Positions 1 to 12,012 of a stretch of DNA of 64,000 nt are shown in pieces. The DNA is from Gamarada debralockiae (taxonomy: Eukaryota > Ascomycota > Leotiomycetes > Helotiales > Hyphodiscaceae). The position numbers and the translations under genes are program-made. Where the stretch lies: NCBI GenBank assembly GCA_002803225.1, contig NXFV01000768.1:62001-126000 (forward strand), in the 5' to 3' direction. Below the pieces are notes generated by a model. It worked only from the letters and a program-made list of their open reading frames with translations. It had not been told where the DNA came from and did not search any database. Position 1 is the stretch's first letter. Every line of letters starts with the position of its first letter.

Positions 1-810
1 TTTCAAACATTTTCGTACTTAGCCATGCTCGATGCATTTGCCAATGTCATCACCGGGAATGTGAGCACCTCCGTAGGTACTAGTGGTTCACTTACTACTT
101 CAGTTCTGTTCACCAAGTTAGCTTTCGGCTCTGATCTCCATTTGGTATTTCAACCGCGGAGTACACTATATCCCAATCTCACGGTCCAAGCAGGATTAGA
201 GGAGATGTGGTTTAATTTCACGATGTCATTATTTGGCGCAGCCGCGAATGTGACAACTTATAATGAGTACGTATAGCTATAATCCAAATCCCACAGAGTG
301 TCATACCATTTCAGGCTGTTAAACGTCCTAAGTCCTTGGCTAACATCTATATGGAACAGAACCAGAGCCATTACGTCAAACATTGTAAAGAACGTCTTCC
401 AATACAATGCCCGCGATCTTCTTCTCGCTTACTTCATTTCTGTCCTCGTCGCCACCGTTGCTGTTATCGAGGGGACCCGTGCTCTCTTTATAAACCGCGT
501 CAGCTACGATGCCAACTTCTCATCTATCCTGCGGACAACTCGCAATCCGAAACTCGACAACATTGTCCGAAATCCGGCGTCTACGGGATTGGACACAGAG
601 TGCAATTGCATAGGCGCCAAACCGTTAGGAAAGTCATTGAAGGGAGAGCAGCTGAAATTTGGATTTGTGAATGGGTTAGGCCATGCGGCGTTTGATGTTA
701 TAAAAGAGGGGCTGGATGGGGTGCAGGAGATACGTGGAAGAACCGAGTGCCCGGGGAACGAGTTCGAGCCTGGGGGGTGGACAGGAAGCAGGTCCCTCGG
801 GTTGAAATAA
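1..810 (+). CDS. C-terminal part of a fungal membrane/extracellular protein (5' end outside window)
   Basis: The reading frame is open from base 1, so the gene starts upstream of the window. Two exons are visible, 1-266 and 315-810. The 48-nt intron has donor GTACGT and acceptor TTTCAG, and the phase matches exactly across it. Exon 1 encodes an extracellular-type stretch with several N-x-S/T sites. Exon 2 carries one strong membrane helix (about 420-480), then a short cytoplasmic tail with the pattern FSSILRTTRNPKLD and LKFGFVNG. This tail is common in large fungal multi-membrane proteins of unknown function (DUF3176-like). The family call is a recollection of that tail pattern, not a search result. 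No function can be assigned. Confidence 0.6.
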
Positions 811-994
811 GGAGTTGAAATACAGCAGCATCCGTACTACGGTTTGCGAACAATGGTGCCTAGTTATTATGAATCCCGGAAGCGAGCTCGTCAATTCCGA
901 TAATCTTGTATATGACGTGGCGGAGCAACGGATGACCTAAATCAAATAGCCTACCCTAAAATATATCGAGTACAATATCACTCAGACTCTCTTT

Positions 995-3900
995 TCATAT
1001 CCGAGATATGTTGCTTGATCTATCCATTTCCTTGAGCATGGATGAATAGTGCTCCGAACACGCCCGAGTAGTAGGATGGTTTAAGCCAAGCACCTTTTTA
1101 TACCCTAAAAGAGCCCTCTCGTAGTAGACAGATGCACTTTCGTACTCTTGTCTATTGTCGAGTAGGTATGCAAGGCAGTATATGCTCATCAGCGTCGAAG
1201 GATGTTCCGGTCCTAGTACCGTCTCGCGGAGCCCGACCACACGCCAGTTCAGGTCCTCAGCCTCTTCGTACTTGCCCTGGCTGTTGAGCACCATAGCAAG
1301 ATTGTTCATGCTTGTTAGCGTGTAAGGATGCTGCGGTCCCAGTACCGTCTCGCGGAGCCTGACCACGTGTCGGTGTAGCTTCTCGGCCTCTTCGTACTTG
1401 CCCTGCTTGTTGAGTACTATAGCAAGATTGCCCATACTTATTAGCGTATCAGGATGCTGCGGTCCCAGTACGGTCTCGCGGAGCCCGATTATACGCCGGT
1501 TCAGGTCCTCGGCCTCTTCGTACCTGCCCTGCTTGTTGAGTATTGTAGCAAAATTGCCCATGCTCGTTAGTGTGTCAGGATGCTGCGGTCCCAGTGCCGT
1601 CTCGCGGAGCCCGATTATGCGCCGGTCCAGGTCCTCGGCCTCTTTGTACTTGCCCTGCTTGTTGAGTACCGTAGCAAGATTTCCCATGCTCGTCAGCGTG
1701 TTAGGATGCTGCGGTCCCAGTACAGTCTCGCTAAGCCCGATTATGCGCCGGTTCAAGTCCTCGGCCTCTTTGTACTTGCCCTGGCTGTCAAGCACCAGAG
1801 CGAGATTGCTTATGCTTGTCAGCGTGTCAGGATGCTGCGGTCCTAGTACGCTCTCGCGGAGCCCGACCACACGCTGGTTCAAGTCCTCGGCCTCTTCGTA
1901 CTTGCCCTGGCTGTAGAGCACTAGAGCAAGGTTGCTTATGCTTGTTAGCGTCGAAGGATGTTCTGGTCCTAGTACCGTCTCGCTGAGCCCGACCACGCGC
2001 CGGTTCAGGTCCTCGGCCTCTTCGTACTTGCCCTGGCTATCGAGCACTAAAGCGAGGTTGCCCATGCTTGTTAGCGTATAAGGATACTGCGGTCCTAGTA
2101 CGGTCTCGCGGAGCCCGATTATGCGCCGGTTCAGGTCCTCAGCCTCTTTGTACTTGCCCTGGCTGTCGAGCACTAGAGCAAGGTTGCCCATGCTTATTAG
2201 CGTGTCAGGATGCTGCGGTCCCAGTACGGTCTCGCGAAGCCCGATTATACGCCGGTTCAGGTCCTCGGCCTCTTCGTACTTGCCCTGCCTGCTGAGCGCT
2301 AGAGCGAGGCCGTTCATACTCGAAAGCGTGTCAGGATACTGCGGTCCAAGCACCGTCTCGTGAAGCCTGACCAGGCGCCGGTACAACTCCTCAGCCTCCT
2401 TATATCGACCAGCATCAGAATAGAAGAATCCAAACCAAGATTCCGAGACCGCGAAGTCAATCAATAGAGGCTCGCTAAACGACGTTACCAACTCAGGCCT
2501 TAGGAAATCGTAATAATTCTCCTCGTGTGCATCTAAATGTGAGAGAGCTTCTTGCTTGGCTAACAAGGACATTTCAAATTGCCTATTGCGCCAGCAAGGT
2601 ATTATTAGATTCGCCAGGATCTTAGTTGCTAGTAGAGAGTATTCTTGACCAAGCTTCCTTTCTGTTCGCAACCTGATCCAATCCTTAACAAGTGGGTGAA
2701 GCGAGAAATGTCGAAACCTGTCTGCCTCTTCCGCGAAAGCTTGCAATAGGGATAAGTCTTTTAGTTCACTCAAAATATCTAGGAACAGGTCACTGTCCCA
2801 GGAGCTTTGGAGTTTATCACTAAATAAGTTCAGACAACTAGGCAACTCGTCCATTGGATCTCTGCTGGTGCAGTATTCTCTGAATAACCTCTCGGATATA
2901 TCCTTGCAATTAAAGAAAGCAAACAAGGTAAGCAGATCAGCCTTCTTATCACCTTCAGTCTGCATGATTTTGAGTTGCTGAAAGGACAATTCCCAGGTCG
3001 TGAAGACGCTTAACGAAGTCTCCTTATCAGCATCGGCTAATTTCCGTCGGTATTGCGACATCTGAGGGGTTTGCTCCAAGATGAGTTTCCTTCGGCGACT
3101 ATAATGGTCCATAAAGTCTTTGAAGCTGATACTCCGTTTACTAATGTATACCCCTGCTTGTGTTATGGCCAAAGGATGATACCCAAGCCTCTCCACAATA
3201 GATTTGCCATGCACAATATCCGGGTCGAGCTCCTTCGTCATGCTTTGCCTGAAGAGTAGCTCCAAGGCGTCTTTCTCATGCAACCCGAGAAGTTCGATCA
3301 CCCTTCCGTCTTGCCCCAAAGCATCGACCTCTGCGTGCCTAGTCGTGATCAGGATTGAGCCGTGCTCGCCTGTAGGGATGAAGTCCTGAAGACTATCGAA
3401 AGTAGCAGGATTGTCATAGTTATCAAAGACCATTAGCCATGGGTATGGCCAGGCGGCAAAGCTTGCCATGACAAAGTCGACTCTTCTATCGGTATCAGAT
3501 AAAGCCATTGTTGCAGGTTTGATATCCTCTGATATTAATTCAAAGCTCTTTTTGAGGGAACTCTCAGAGCTTGCATCAACCCAGAATATGGTCAAGAACT
3601 GCTTGTCTTTTGCTCGATGGCAGTACTCAAGAGCAACCTGTGTTTTCCCTTGACCACCCATTCCCCTCAAAACGACGATTCGTGGCGCCGATCCTGAGGA
3701 CAGCCCTTGATCTATCTCCTTTAAGACATCATCACGACCGACAAATCCACGAACACGACGATTAGGAACGCGATAGTATTTTCTGGTATCTGCTTCTGGG
3801 AGTGTTGACGATTTGGAGCCTTGGTCGTTTATCTATGAAACGAGTTAGCGATTGTTTAATTGAGGCGCTCAACCAGTCTGCAAAGAAATCAGCTCACTGA

Positions 3901-4661
3901 TAACTGCTTTATGGTCTCTTGCATCGCAGGAAGCACATCATGTATAGCCGTCACCTTCGTGGTAATGCCCGCAAGCTTGTCGTGGACAGTTGTAATGCTC
4001 CCGGCAATGTTTGGAAGCGTCTCATTAATATCGCTGATACCACCTGTGATTTCAGGAAGGGTACCGATGATTGTGGTCACATTGCGAGCGGTATCTCGGA
4101 TTCCAGGCAGTTCGTTTGAAAATTCGTCGATACTCGTTTTGACAGTTACAAGATCGAGATGGACTGTATATAGCAATGCCCTTGACCAGCATTAGCAAGA
4201 TCTTCAGGATCCTAGAAATAGAGAGGTGGATAAACTCACGAGTCTATCGTTGCGATGCAGAGCGCTAAAGAGGTCTTCTGCAGCTCGAGTTTCCCCAAAT
4301 GCCCAAGTATCTTCTTCTCTTTCGTGACCCCATCTATAGCCTTCCACAGCTTCTGTGCCTTCCCATCCTCTACCCCTACCGATACCTTCTGTAACGTATC
4401 TAGCAGCATCTGCGCTTCTCTCTGACAACTGTGGAGGATACATTTCACAGAATCAGTCTGAAGAGACTCGTTGTGCTCGATCAGCTTAGCGATATCGAGG
4501 AGCTGCTGTACTTGCACAGCTTGCTTTCGAATTGACTCCGGTGCATCGCGGACTTTTGCGTGGAGATTGGAGATGAAGTTGATAATCTTAAGGCTTTGTT
4601 CGGCGAGCTGAGAAGCGGCGGCAAGAGCACCAAGAACGCCTAGAATTTCAGCTCCACTCAT
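995..4661 (-). CDS. NLR-like STAND protein: SesA-type N-terminus, NB-ARC, 11 TPR repeats
   Basis: Three exons, 4661-4240, 4180-3898 and 3832-995, joined in phase to give 1180 aa. An in-frame ATG at 4709 is the alternative start. Residues 1-140 resemble the SesA/NACHT_N domain that opens many fungal NLRs (MSGAEILGVLGALAAASQLA). Exon 2 is a coiled linker. The NB-ARC has P-loop GMGGQGKTQ at about residue 292, Walker B WLMVFDNYDN near 370, the ITTRH motif, and the LGYHPLAITQAG GLPL-type motif. Residues 710-1171 are eleven 42-residue tetratricopeptide units of the kinesin-light-chain type (GKYEEAEDLNRR ... LGPQHPDTL). The units are almost identical, so the array is recently homogenised. Family knowledge suggests a role in non-self recognition or programmed cell death. 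The partner is unknown, and no effector gene is seen next door. Confidence 0.9.
1025..2410 (-). repeat. Coding tandem repeat, 11 x 126 bp (TPR units of the NLR)
   Basis: The eleven 42-codon TPR units lie head to tail in one exon with no gaps. Units 2-10 are very similar at DNA level, with blocks such as ctcggcctcttcgtacttg and aggatgctgcggtc recurring every 126 bp on the plus strand. The first and last units are diverged, as expected if turnover acts inside the array. Copy number is likely to vary between strains, and short-read assemblies may collapse it. Confidence 0.9.
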
Positions 4662-5118
4662 ATTAGCGATGTCGGCGATCGGAAGAGCACAACCGAAGTG
4701 AAATGACAAGGGTCAGAGATGATAAGGGCCTAGAACCATTGCTAAGAATCGAAATAGAGAAATTGCTTTTCCCACGAGGCTGAGAGTGCGAACACCTCAA
4801 GAGTTGATGCCTGAGACATAATAAGCGTCCGCCAAATATCAAGATCCCCACTACTGATAGGCGGAATTCCTAAAGAGGTTAGAAATGCAGAGACAGCAAG
4901 GCTCTCCCCAGTTATGCTCAGACCACTTTGCGACCCTTGCTACCCGCAGTCCCTTGTCAGCGGCGTCATGATTCGCCCTAGCGAGAAACGGGAGCGACCT
5001 CCTTCGAGATGCACTACAGTAGAAGGTCTACAGCTCACTATCCAACATGTGAAAGTAAGATATTCACTGCCAGTCACTGTGCTGCGCAGTCTTCCCTCCT
5101 CCCAAACATACCCGCACA
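4662..5118. other. Divergent intergenic region between NLR and phytoene desaturase
   Basis: This region lies between the start of the NLR and the start of the desaturase, which are transcribed away from each other, so it should hold both promoters. I see no clear TATA box, repeat or RNA gene. The small reading frames in it show no family features. Confidence 0.5.
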
Positions 5119-7013
5119 ATGGCATCAAAAGAAAAGCAAAAGACAGCCATTGTCGTCGGTAAGCTCCAATCACTGTCCCGAATCATCCCACCTCCCCGTT
5201 CCCCTTTAATAGAGCTGACGGACGTACAGGCGCAGGAGTAGGCGGCATAGCAACCGCAGCTCGCCTCTCCAAGTCCGGCTTCGCCGTAACAATCCTCGAG
5301 AAAAACAGCTTCACCGGCGGCCGCTGCAGTCTCATCTCACACGAAGGATATCGCTTCGACCAAGGACCCTCGCTGCTTCTCCTCCCTAGACTCTTCCACG
5401 AGACGTTCCACGATCTCGATACCTCCCTCCAATCCGAAGGCGTCGAGCTCCTAAAATGTGAGCCTAACTATAACCTGTGGTTTGGGGACGGTGAGAGTTT
5501 CGAGCTGAGCTCTGATATGGCTGTTATGAAGCGCGAGATTGAGAAATGGGAGGGAAAGGAGGGATTTGAGAGATATTTGGAGTGGCTTGGGGAGGCGCAT
5601 CGACATTATGAGATTAGTGTGAGAGAGGTGCTGCACCAGAATTTTACTTCGGTGTGGAATTTGGGGAGGTGGGGGTTTTTGAGACATTTGGTGGAATTGC
5701 ATCCGTTTGAGAGTATTTATGCCAGGGCATCGAAATACTTTTGGACGGAGAGACTGAGGAGGGTTTTTACGTTTGGGAGCATGTATATGGGGATGTCTCC
5801 CTTTGATGCCCCGGGCACATATTCTTTGCTGCAGTATACGGAGTTGGCGGAGGGGATTTGGTATCCTGTTGGTGGATTCCACGCTGTTATCACTGCTCTT
5901 GTTCGAATCTGTGAGCACTTGGGCGTAACAATCCGCCTCAACACACCCGTATCATCTGTTCTTACGACTCCAGATGGAAAGACGACAACAGGCGTTCAGC
6001 TTTCATCCGGCGAGAAGTTGGAAGCGGACCTGGTGGTTGTCAACGCGGATCTAGTCTATGCGTACAACAACCTCTTCCCCACCTCCTCTCAATCTTACGC
6101 CAAGTCCCTCCAAAAGCGCGCCGGGTCATGCAGTTCAATATCCTTCTACTGGGCGCTCTCCCAACAGATCCCTGAGCTCAAAACACACAATATTTTCCTA
6201 GCAGACGAATACCGGGAGTCGTTCGATTCAATATTTGACCGCCAGTCTATCCCCAGAGAACCATCATTCTACGTCAATGTTCCCTCACGTATCGACCCCG
6301 CTGCTGCTCCTGAGGGCAAGGACTCCATCGTCGTTCTGGTTCCTGTGGGCCATCTCAAGGGCTCCACTACCCAGAACCCCCATGGAGATTCAAACGCAAC
6401 CACAGGAGCGGGGCTGGAGCCCGAACAAGATTGGCCCGCAATCGTCGCCTCCGCTCGAAAAACTGTCATCTCAACAATCGAATCCCGCACCAACTGCGGC
6501 CCCCTCTCCCCGCTCATAGTTCATGAAAGTCTCAACACGCCCACATCATGGGAATCAATTTTCAATCTAGACAAAGGTTCTATTCTCGGGCTTTCACATT
6601 CCTTCTTTAATGTGTTGGCGTTCAGGCCGAAGACTAAACATCCGGAGATTGAGGGAGTATATTTCGTTGGTGCGAGTACGCATCCAGGCACTGGTGTGCC
6701 GATCGTACTTGCTGGGGCGAAGATTACGAGTGAGCAGATTTTGAGGGATAGGGGGGAGAGAGTGCCCTGGGAGGGAAAGGAAGAGGTGGGGAGGGATGCG
6801 GGGGTTAGGCAGGGGAAGGGGACGAGGGATATTGATAGAGTGCGGAAAGGAGGTGGAGGGGCGATTTTGAGTGATCTTGGGATCTGTATTTTGGCTTTGG
6901 TTGTGCTCGTTGGCACATTAGCATACATTAATAGTGGGTTGGTTGTTACTTGGGATCCGGAGCTCAAGAAGGGCTGGGGGAGTGGGAAGTTTCAGTCCTT
7001 GGGAAGTCATTGA
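5119..7013 (+). CDS. al-1: Phytoene desaturase (AL-1/CarB/CrtI type)
   Basis: Two exons, 5119-5158 and 5230-7013, give 607 aa, the usual length for fungal phytoene desaturases. The enzyme introduces double bonds into phytoene, the committed colourless carotenoid, using FAD. The N-terminus has the dinucleotide-binding motif VVGAGVGG followed by LEKNSFTGGRCSLISHEGYR and FDQGPSLLLLP. The family stretches NADLVYAYNNLFP, ISFYWALSQQIPEL and SFYVNVPSRIDPAAAPEG are all present. A C-terminal membrane helix (about residues 560-582) is typical of the fungal enzymes. The first exon is only 40 nt and the 71-nt intron splits the Gly of the FAD motif, as the phase requires. No lesion is visible. No cyclase or phytoene synthase gene lies in the window, but an opsin pseudogene sits about 9 kb downstream. 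Confidence 0.95.
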
Positions 7014-8211
7014 TTGCATGAATTGGGAGTTTGGGAATTGGGAAAATGAGAGGTAATCTTTTAACGGCTTTTGTATTAATGAAGACAGACATAAACTCAT
7101 CAGATCGTATTCACACTGCAGATGGGCTGAAGGAGGGGAAAGTGTGGTTTCCTTTCTTTCTATCACATTATATCGTCTCCCTTTCTCAGCTCAAGACCCT
7201 TTCCGAGAGGATTGAAGTTAGAGCAGCAACCTCTCAAATTTCTACCAAAAGTCCACATAAAGCAGCAACCCATCCTCTCCTCCACCCTCAAGATTCAGAA
7301 AGGTATCTTCTACCGTGGCCAGCTCACTCACCTGCATCCACGTCTCGGCATACTCGGCAGCAGCTATCACCCATGCAAGCTCCAATATCAAACAGCGACT
7401 GCGCTAGCACCCCAAACTTAAATCTCTCAAGAGGTGCCTGAAAACTTGTTTACTTGGACACACACCTTGTGCATTATGCGGTGCTTGTGCTTGAAAGTCC
7501 GTCACTATCTGATGAACTAGACACTTTTACAACCAATCTGGGTTAGGCTCTTTGGGGTAGTTCCATGGCCTTAGCTTTGCTCACTTGCCAGATCTTGACG
7601 TTTGATATTGAGGAATGAGATGAGAGTCCCACAAGATCTAGAACTTCTGATCCTCGACATGAGATTTGCTGTGGAGTCCGGAGGTATGCTCCTATCTTAG
7701 CAGGAGTACCAAAGTAGCCTCAGCCTTGTGAAATTGCTCAGCCGAGCGCTACCCTTGAGCTCCGAGTGATGACTTTTAGACTCAAATCAACTAGAGATTG
7801 CGAAAGTGGCATGAGGAGGCTTAGCTAGCTCAGCTAAGCAACCTAAACAGTCCCTAAGCAGTCCCTACTGTACACTTACTTCTTTGATATCCTAGCGACT
7901 TAGCCAATAAAGCTAGATATTAGCTTGTATCTTTATTATATTATTTTTATCAGGTTTCGACGACTATCCCAGGAAGCCCAAATAGCTCCCAAGGATCTCG
8001 AACTAGGTCCTTATAAACATAGACCTATATTATGCTACGGATTATTGCTTACGGTGTTATGGCACGGCAAAGGCAGACTGTGTATTGTGGTTTATTGCAA
8101 GGAATCTAAGCTAAGGAGTAAAAGAATAGAACTAGGGAGCCCTCTTTGAGACTCCAACAGGGTTACCGCCTGAGGCAACCGTAAGACGCGGCAGTTACGC
8201 GAGTCGTCCCT
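7014..8211. other. Intergenic region, no supported gene
   Basis: About 1.2 kb downstream of the desaturase. The first 450 bases could include its 3' untranslated region. From about 7450 the sequence is interrupted in all frames. The part 7950-8200 resembles old repeat sequence, but I cannot name it. Confidence 0.4.
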
Positions 8212-8327
8212 TATCCCTTGGTCTGTCGTCGCTTGCCACAACGCTAACCTGACGTATTTGGGAAAGGTATCATGCATCGTGATAGGTCAGGTTAGTGTTG
8301 TGGCAAGCGACGACAGACCAAGGGATA
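8212..8327. mobile_element. Small palindromic MITE (family A), 116 bp
   Basis: Two 42-bp arms (8212-8253 and 8286-8327) are inverted copies with one mismatch, around a 32-bp centre. The ends read TATCCCTTGG, and the inner arm includes CCACAACGCTA. TA at both ends fits a Tc1/mariner-type target duplication. The same end blocks with the same spacing occur at 19471-19773, so this is a family, not a chance hairpin. It has no coding capacity. Confidence 0.8.
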
Positions 8328-9045
8328 GTAAATGAATGTCACGTGAGCATATGATGGAATTCCCTACAGTAGTTATACATTCCAAGTCGAGTAACCGAAT
8401 ATCGGCGACTGTGTCAGATTCACTTGACACGTTAACGCACAGAGGGCCGAGCGCGCCCTTCAGATATACCGCATTAATTGCTTTACAAGAGCATATGTAT
8501 CGTCGTTTATACACGGCACTTTAAAAATCGCATAAAATTTCTAATTTTTAGTAAAGTATTTTAAAAGAGTCTTTAGTGCGTGAGATTCCATTACGTAAAG
8601 CTGTGTCGAATCAGACGATATTGTGAGGCAAAATCATGTACATATTAATATCTAAGGAGAGAATCGTGGGGTTGCTAGAACGCGACATAATGTAAACAAC
8701 TGTCACCATTATCCGCCCGAGGAGACCGAGCTAAGCGAAAGTGGATGATTATTATATAACCCATTTTATTAATGAATAGTTTAATCTAGTGTTAATACGA
8801 ATTATTTACAAATAGTCTGTCCCATTAGTCAATGATCCGTGCTATTTACTAATGGCTTATCTCTCACCCTACCGTGGTAGAAACTCCAACCCTCCGTTCC
8901 AAAGCCCCTCCTGTCAGTGAGCTGTGTGGGGGCGAAATATAGTGGCATTTTTAGAACTAGCCGATATCTAAGGAGCTGAAATTAGAAAGAGAGGATGAGC
9001 TCTCTTTACGCTGCAAAAAGAGGGGAAAATACAGGCTATACCCGA
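8328..9045. other. AT-rich intergenic region with a dispersed-repeat copy
   Basis: No gene is supported. The stretch includes the repeat copy at 8605-8735 and otherwise AT-rich sequence. The part nearest 9045 is probably the 3' untranslated region of the bHLH gene on the minus strand. Confidence 0.4.
8605..8735 (+). repeat. Dispersed repeat copy 1
   Basis: Begins gtcgaatcagacgatattgt and is related over its length to 18616-18790, with the same order of blocks: aaaatcatgta, ctaagga, a run containing agaac, then cccgag/gagct. The second copy has extra sequence near its 3' part. The two copies lie in the same orientation 10 kb apart. No inverted ends or target duplications were found, so the element type is unknown. 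Confidence 0.65.
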
Positions 9046-10045
9046 TTAGGCAATTCCAACCAAAACCTCCAACCTCCTAATATCACGTTCCAGCCTCCGC
9101 CTCTCCCTCTCTAGGTCTTTACTATCCTCCTCAAGATCCTTAATGTACTTCTGTGCAGATAATAGCACATCGCCTTTCGAGAGGTTCCCACCGGAGCTGT
9201 CTCTCCGCTCTTTAGGAAGACAAGAACAGAGGACGCCGAATTTGTCGTTTAGAGAAGTGCGATATTTCTTCTCGATCATATTGTGAGCATGACGTGCCGC
9301 ACTGGACTTGGATGAGAACCTTGAGGGAGAGATATGAGGAGGAGAGGATATTTTGGAGGAGGAGCGTCTGCTCGGGTTTTGGGACTTGGCAGCCTTCGGC
9401 TTCCCTATCGAAGTGCCTGGGGTTGTCGGGACATTGAAACTCCGCCGGAATTCTTTCCAATCCTTTACATGAAACTTTTCTGGAGAGATAGAGGTTTCTC
9501 GATGGTTTCTCCTTGGAAATTGCTCCGCCTCCCCATCGCTGGAGGAACCCTCGTCTGTCGTGGGGAACATACAGTCGTGACCTACAGCGTTTCGCGCCTC
9601 AATTAATTGCCCGTTCTTCAAAGCTGACTTATCCGTTGATTGACCACCCAACGCCAGGGACGAAGTGAAACACTCTTCGTTCAGTTCCGGAGTAGTCAAG
9701 TATCCTCCAAACGGAGCGCTATTGCAATATGTGGTATCAGCTGTAGGATTGTAGCGTCGATTGCCGTAAAAAATGGACGGGACAGCTTGATGAGACATTT
9801 CTAGCCAAGAATTATCTATCGATAGCGGTAAGGTCAATGTTGAGTCGGCGAGTCCCCCAGATTCAAGATCTTGGTAAAGCGAATACCTGTGACCCGAGGC
9901 GGGCGTGGCAGAAATCTGCACCACTTGTTAGCGTTTTACCTATAAGAAAAGTAAAGGGAGCCAATCTGGTATATCTTCCCTGACTTGGATCAACTGTTCT
10001 GCACATCGCATCTACCATAGGAAAGTTATTGCTTATAGTGTCCAT
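9046..10045 (-). CDS. bHLH transcription factor, SREBP-like basic region
   Basis: The main exon (9915-9046) encodes a low-complexity Ser/Pro-rich N-terminal part and, at about residues 221-270, a basic helix-loop-helix: HNMIEKKYRTSLNDKF, a loop, then SKGDVLLSAQKYIKDLEE. A charged coiled coil (DLERERRRLERDIRRLE) follows and runs to the end at residue 299. The basic region resembles SREBP and related fungal bHLH proteins. The main frame has no ATG upstream of a stop, so I infer a first exon 10045-10016 (MDTISNNFPM) joined by a 100-nt intron with donor GTAGAT, branch site CGCTAAC and acceptor TGCAG. The first exon is less certain than the rest. There are no membrane helices, so this is not a full SREBP. 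The target genes cannot be told. Confidence 0.8.
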
Positions 10046-11395
10046 TGTTAGATTCGTTGTCTTCAGTATTTGGGGTGATTGACTTGTGTATCGTGGATCC
10101 AAACGAGCTTTAATATACTCCTGCAAACGTATATAATCCGCATACAGGAAAACATTCCACACAAACTTCAATTGTGACTACATCTCAGTCTATGGTGCAT
10201 GCTATAGCATGTGAACATTCACCGGGATTCGGCCAAGTGTTGTATGGTGCGCATCAATGTGACCTATTCGTAAATTGGACTATTTAACTCATCATTTGGA
10301 CGTCCAATTGGTCAATTCTATGCAAATGTGAATTCTATTTATCTGATTGGTCAATAGTAATCTAGTTGATCAGCGTCTTAATTTCTTTATGGGGCTTGTA
10401 ATTAGGTTCCCCCGCCCTTCTTTCCCCCAGTGCCGCGTACGTAATTTAACCCCTGAATTTAAGTACTAAAAAGCTTGATTCCCCTCTTCTCCCGTGTGAT
10501 ATCTACGTCGATATAACGCCTCAAAATTCAAGAGAGTTCTTGATCAATCAGTTGTTAGCATAAGCGAGGGGTAACTCTCGACGCAAGAGAGATCAGCACC
10601 TTCTCCCCCATATTAGGCTCTGATTTTCATCCTAGAGGTTCTATCTCTTTCTTGATCTTCGTTAGGAGTAGACAACCGTGAGTTTTGACTCCTGATCATG
10701 ACGTTAATGAGCAGAATCACTAATATCGAGACAAATCAGCAAAGGACGCATGCCCAGTGAAATATGGTCCCTATGGTCTAATTGGCCAATCAGACGTCTA
10801 ATTCGCATATTGTCCAATTGATGAACCCTATAAAATGAGCACTATACAATAGAATCCACAAATCCCCCTCTCCTAGGAAGACATTGTTTGAATGGCAATC
10901 AGTAAGAACTAGTAATACTACTGTACTATTCCCTCCTCCCCCCATTCCCTTGTGGATTGATAAAGCCGGGGGAGGAGTGGGAATAGTAAAGAGACAACTT
11001 GTTGAGAAGGAAAACCTTTGTGAGTTACAACTACCAAGCCCTTACCCGAAGCACTCCGTGGCACGATCATTGTAGCCGTGACAAAATAGATGTGACCATG
11101 TTTGAAAATATAAAATACTTATAATCCTAATCCTCCTTACGTTCATGATTATTTTGTATAACAGATTTGTTAAATTTTCGTTGATTCTACGGAGTGTAGC
11201 TTCTTACTACCGTAAAATTATATGTAGTTGTAGTTTGTTGGTTGCGTACGTGGTGGGGCAACGATAGGCATATGCAGCGATGGGGTGGAGTGGCGTCACA
11301 GTTGCAGACGGGTTGCAGACTAGAGATAGAACCCCGCCATTTTGAAATACAAAAGAGGTATATTTTTATCCCTCATTGGACGGCTGACTTAATGG
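10046..11395. other. Intergenic region upstream of bHLH gene, no supported gene
   Basis: AT-rich sequence with repeated short words (tccaattg, ccaatcag, gattggtc) around 10260-10370 and 10770-10830, partly in inverted orientation. This may be an old, diverged inverted-repeat element, but the match is too weak to call. No frame has coding features. Confidence 0.4.
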
Positions 11396-11630
11396 GATTG
11401 GCCGGAGACATACTCCGTACTTTTTCGTCGACTAGTCGTGTGGACGGCTGAGTGCGGGGATTGGCCGGAGACGTACTCCGTACTTGTTCGGTGACGAGTC
11501 GTTTGTGAGTGCGGGAATTGGCCGGAGACAAACTCCGTACTTGTTAGGCGACGAGTCGTTTGTGAGTGCGGGGATTGGCCGGAGACATCCTCCGTACTTG
11601 TTCGGCGAACGAGTCGTGTTTGAGCCCCAC
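11396..11630. repeat. Minisatellite, about 4 units of 57 bp
   Basis: The block attggccggagac recurs at about 11397, 11460, 11517 and 11574, followed each time by tccgtactt and gacgagtcg. The first spacing is 63 bp and the next two are 57 bp. Units differ by a few substitutions. There is no spacer diversity of the CRISPR kind, and the organism is eukaryotic. Confidence 0.85.
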
Positions 11631-11684
11631 GGACAAGTCGGATCGGACATCATCGAGTGAATGGACGTAATTCATAAGAGGTAG

Positions 11685-12012
11685 TAATCGTTCGGCTTGC
11701 ACCTACTCCACCCAATCGCACTCGCTATTGGGTGAGGGAGGGCAATGCGTCCCTTGACCAGCAATACATCCCTTTTGGTTATAACTTTACAACGGAATTT
11801 CAAATCAGCTAGTAAAAAAGCGAGATTATAAGCCCATACAAGTAGCTATTAAGCCTAACTTGAATTTTTAAAATAAGTTAATATTTTGCTGAGTTATAAG
11901 TGGTTGTAATTTTTTTTGTTATAAGGGACGCATTGCTGGTCAAGGGACGCATTGCCCTCCCTCACCCAATAGCGAGTGCGATTGGGTGGAGTAGGTGCAA
12001 GCCGAACGATTA
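11685..12012. mobile_element. MITE (family B), 328 bp with 90-bp inverted arms
   Basis: Arms 11685-11774 and 11923-12012 are inverted copies that match perfectly for the outer 81 bases and have two mismatches in the next nine. Ends read TAATCGTTCGG, so TA is the likely target duplication. The 148-bp centre is AT-rich and non-coding. The near identity of the arms suggests a fairly recent insertion or a strong fold-back. Confidence 0.9.

Noticed and set aside
1398..2363. Several long open frames on the plus strand opposite the NLR
   Set aside because: They are the antisense of the TPR repeats; the periodic sequence keeps other frames open. No family features.
10260..10830. Possible third inverted-repeat element upstream of the bHLH gene
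   Set aside because: Shared words are short and out of order; no clean ends could be set.
11396..11630. Evenly spaced repeats that could suggest a CRISPR array
   Set aside because: Units are contiguous with no unique spacers, and the organism is a fungus.
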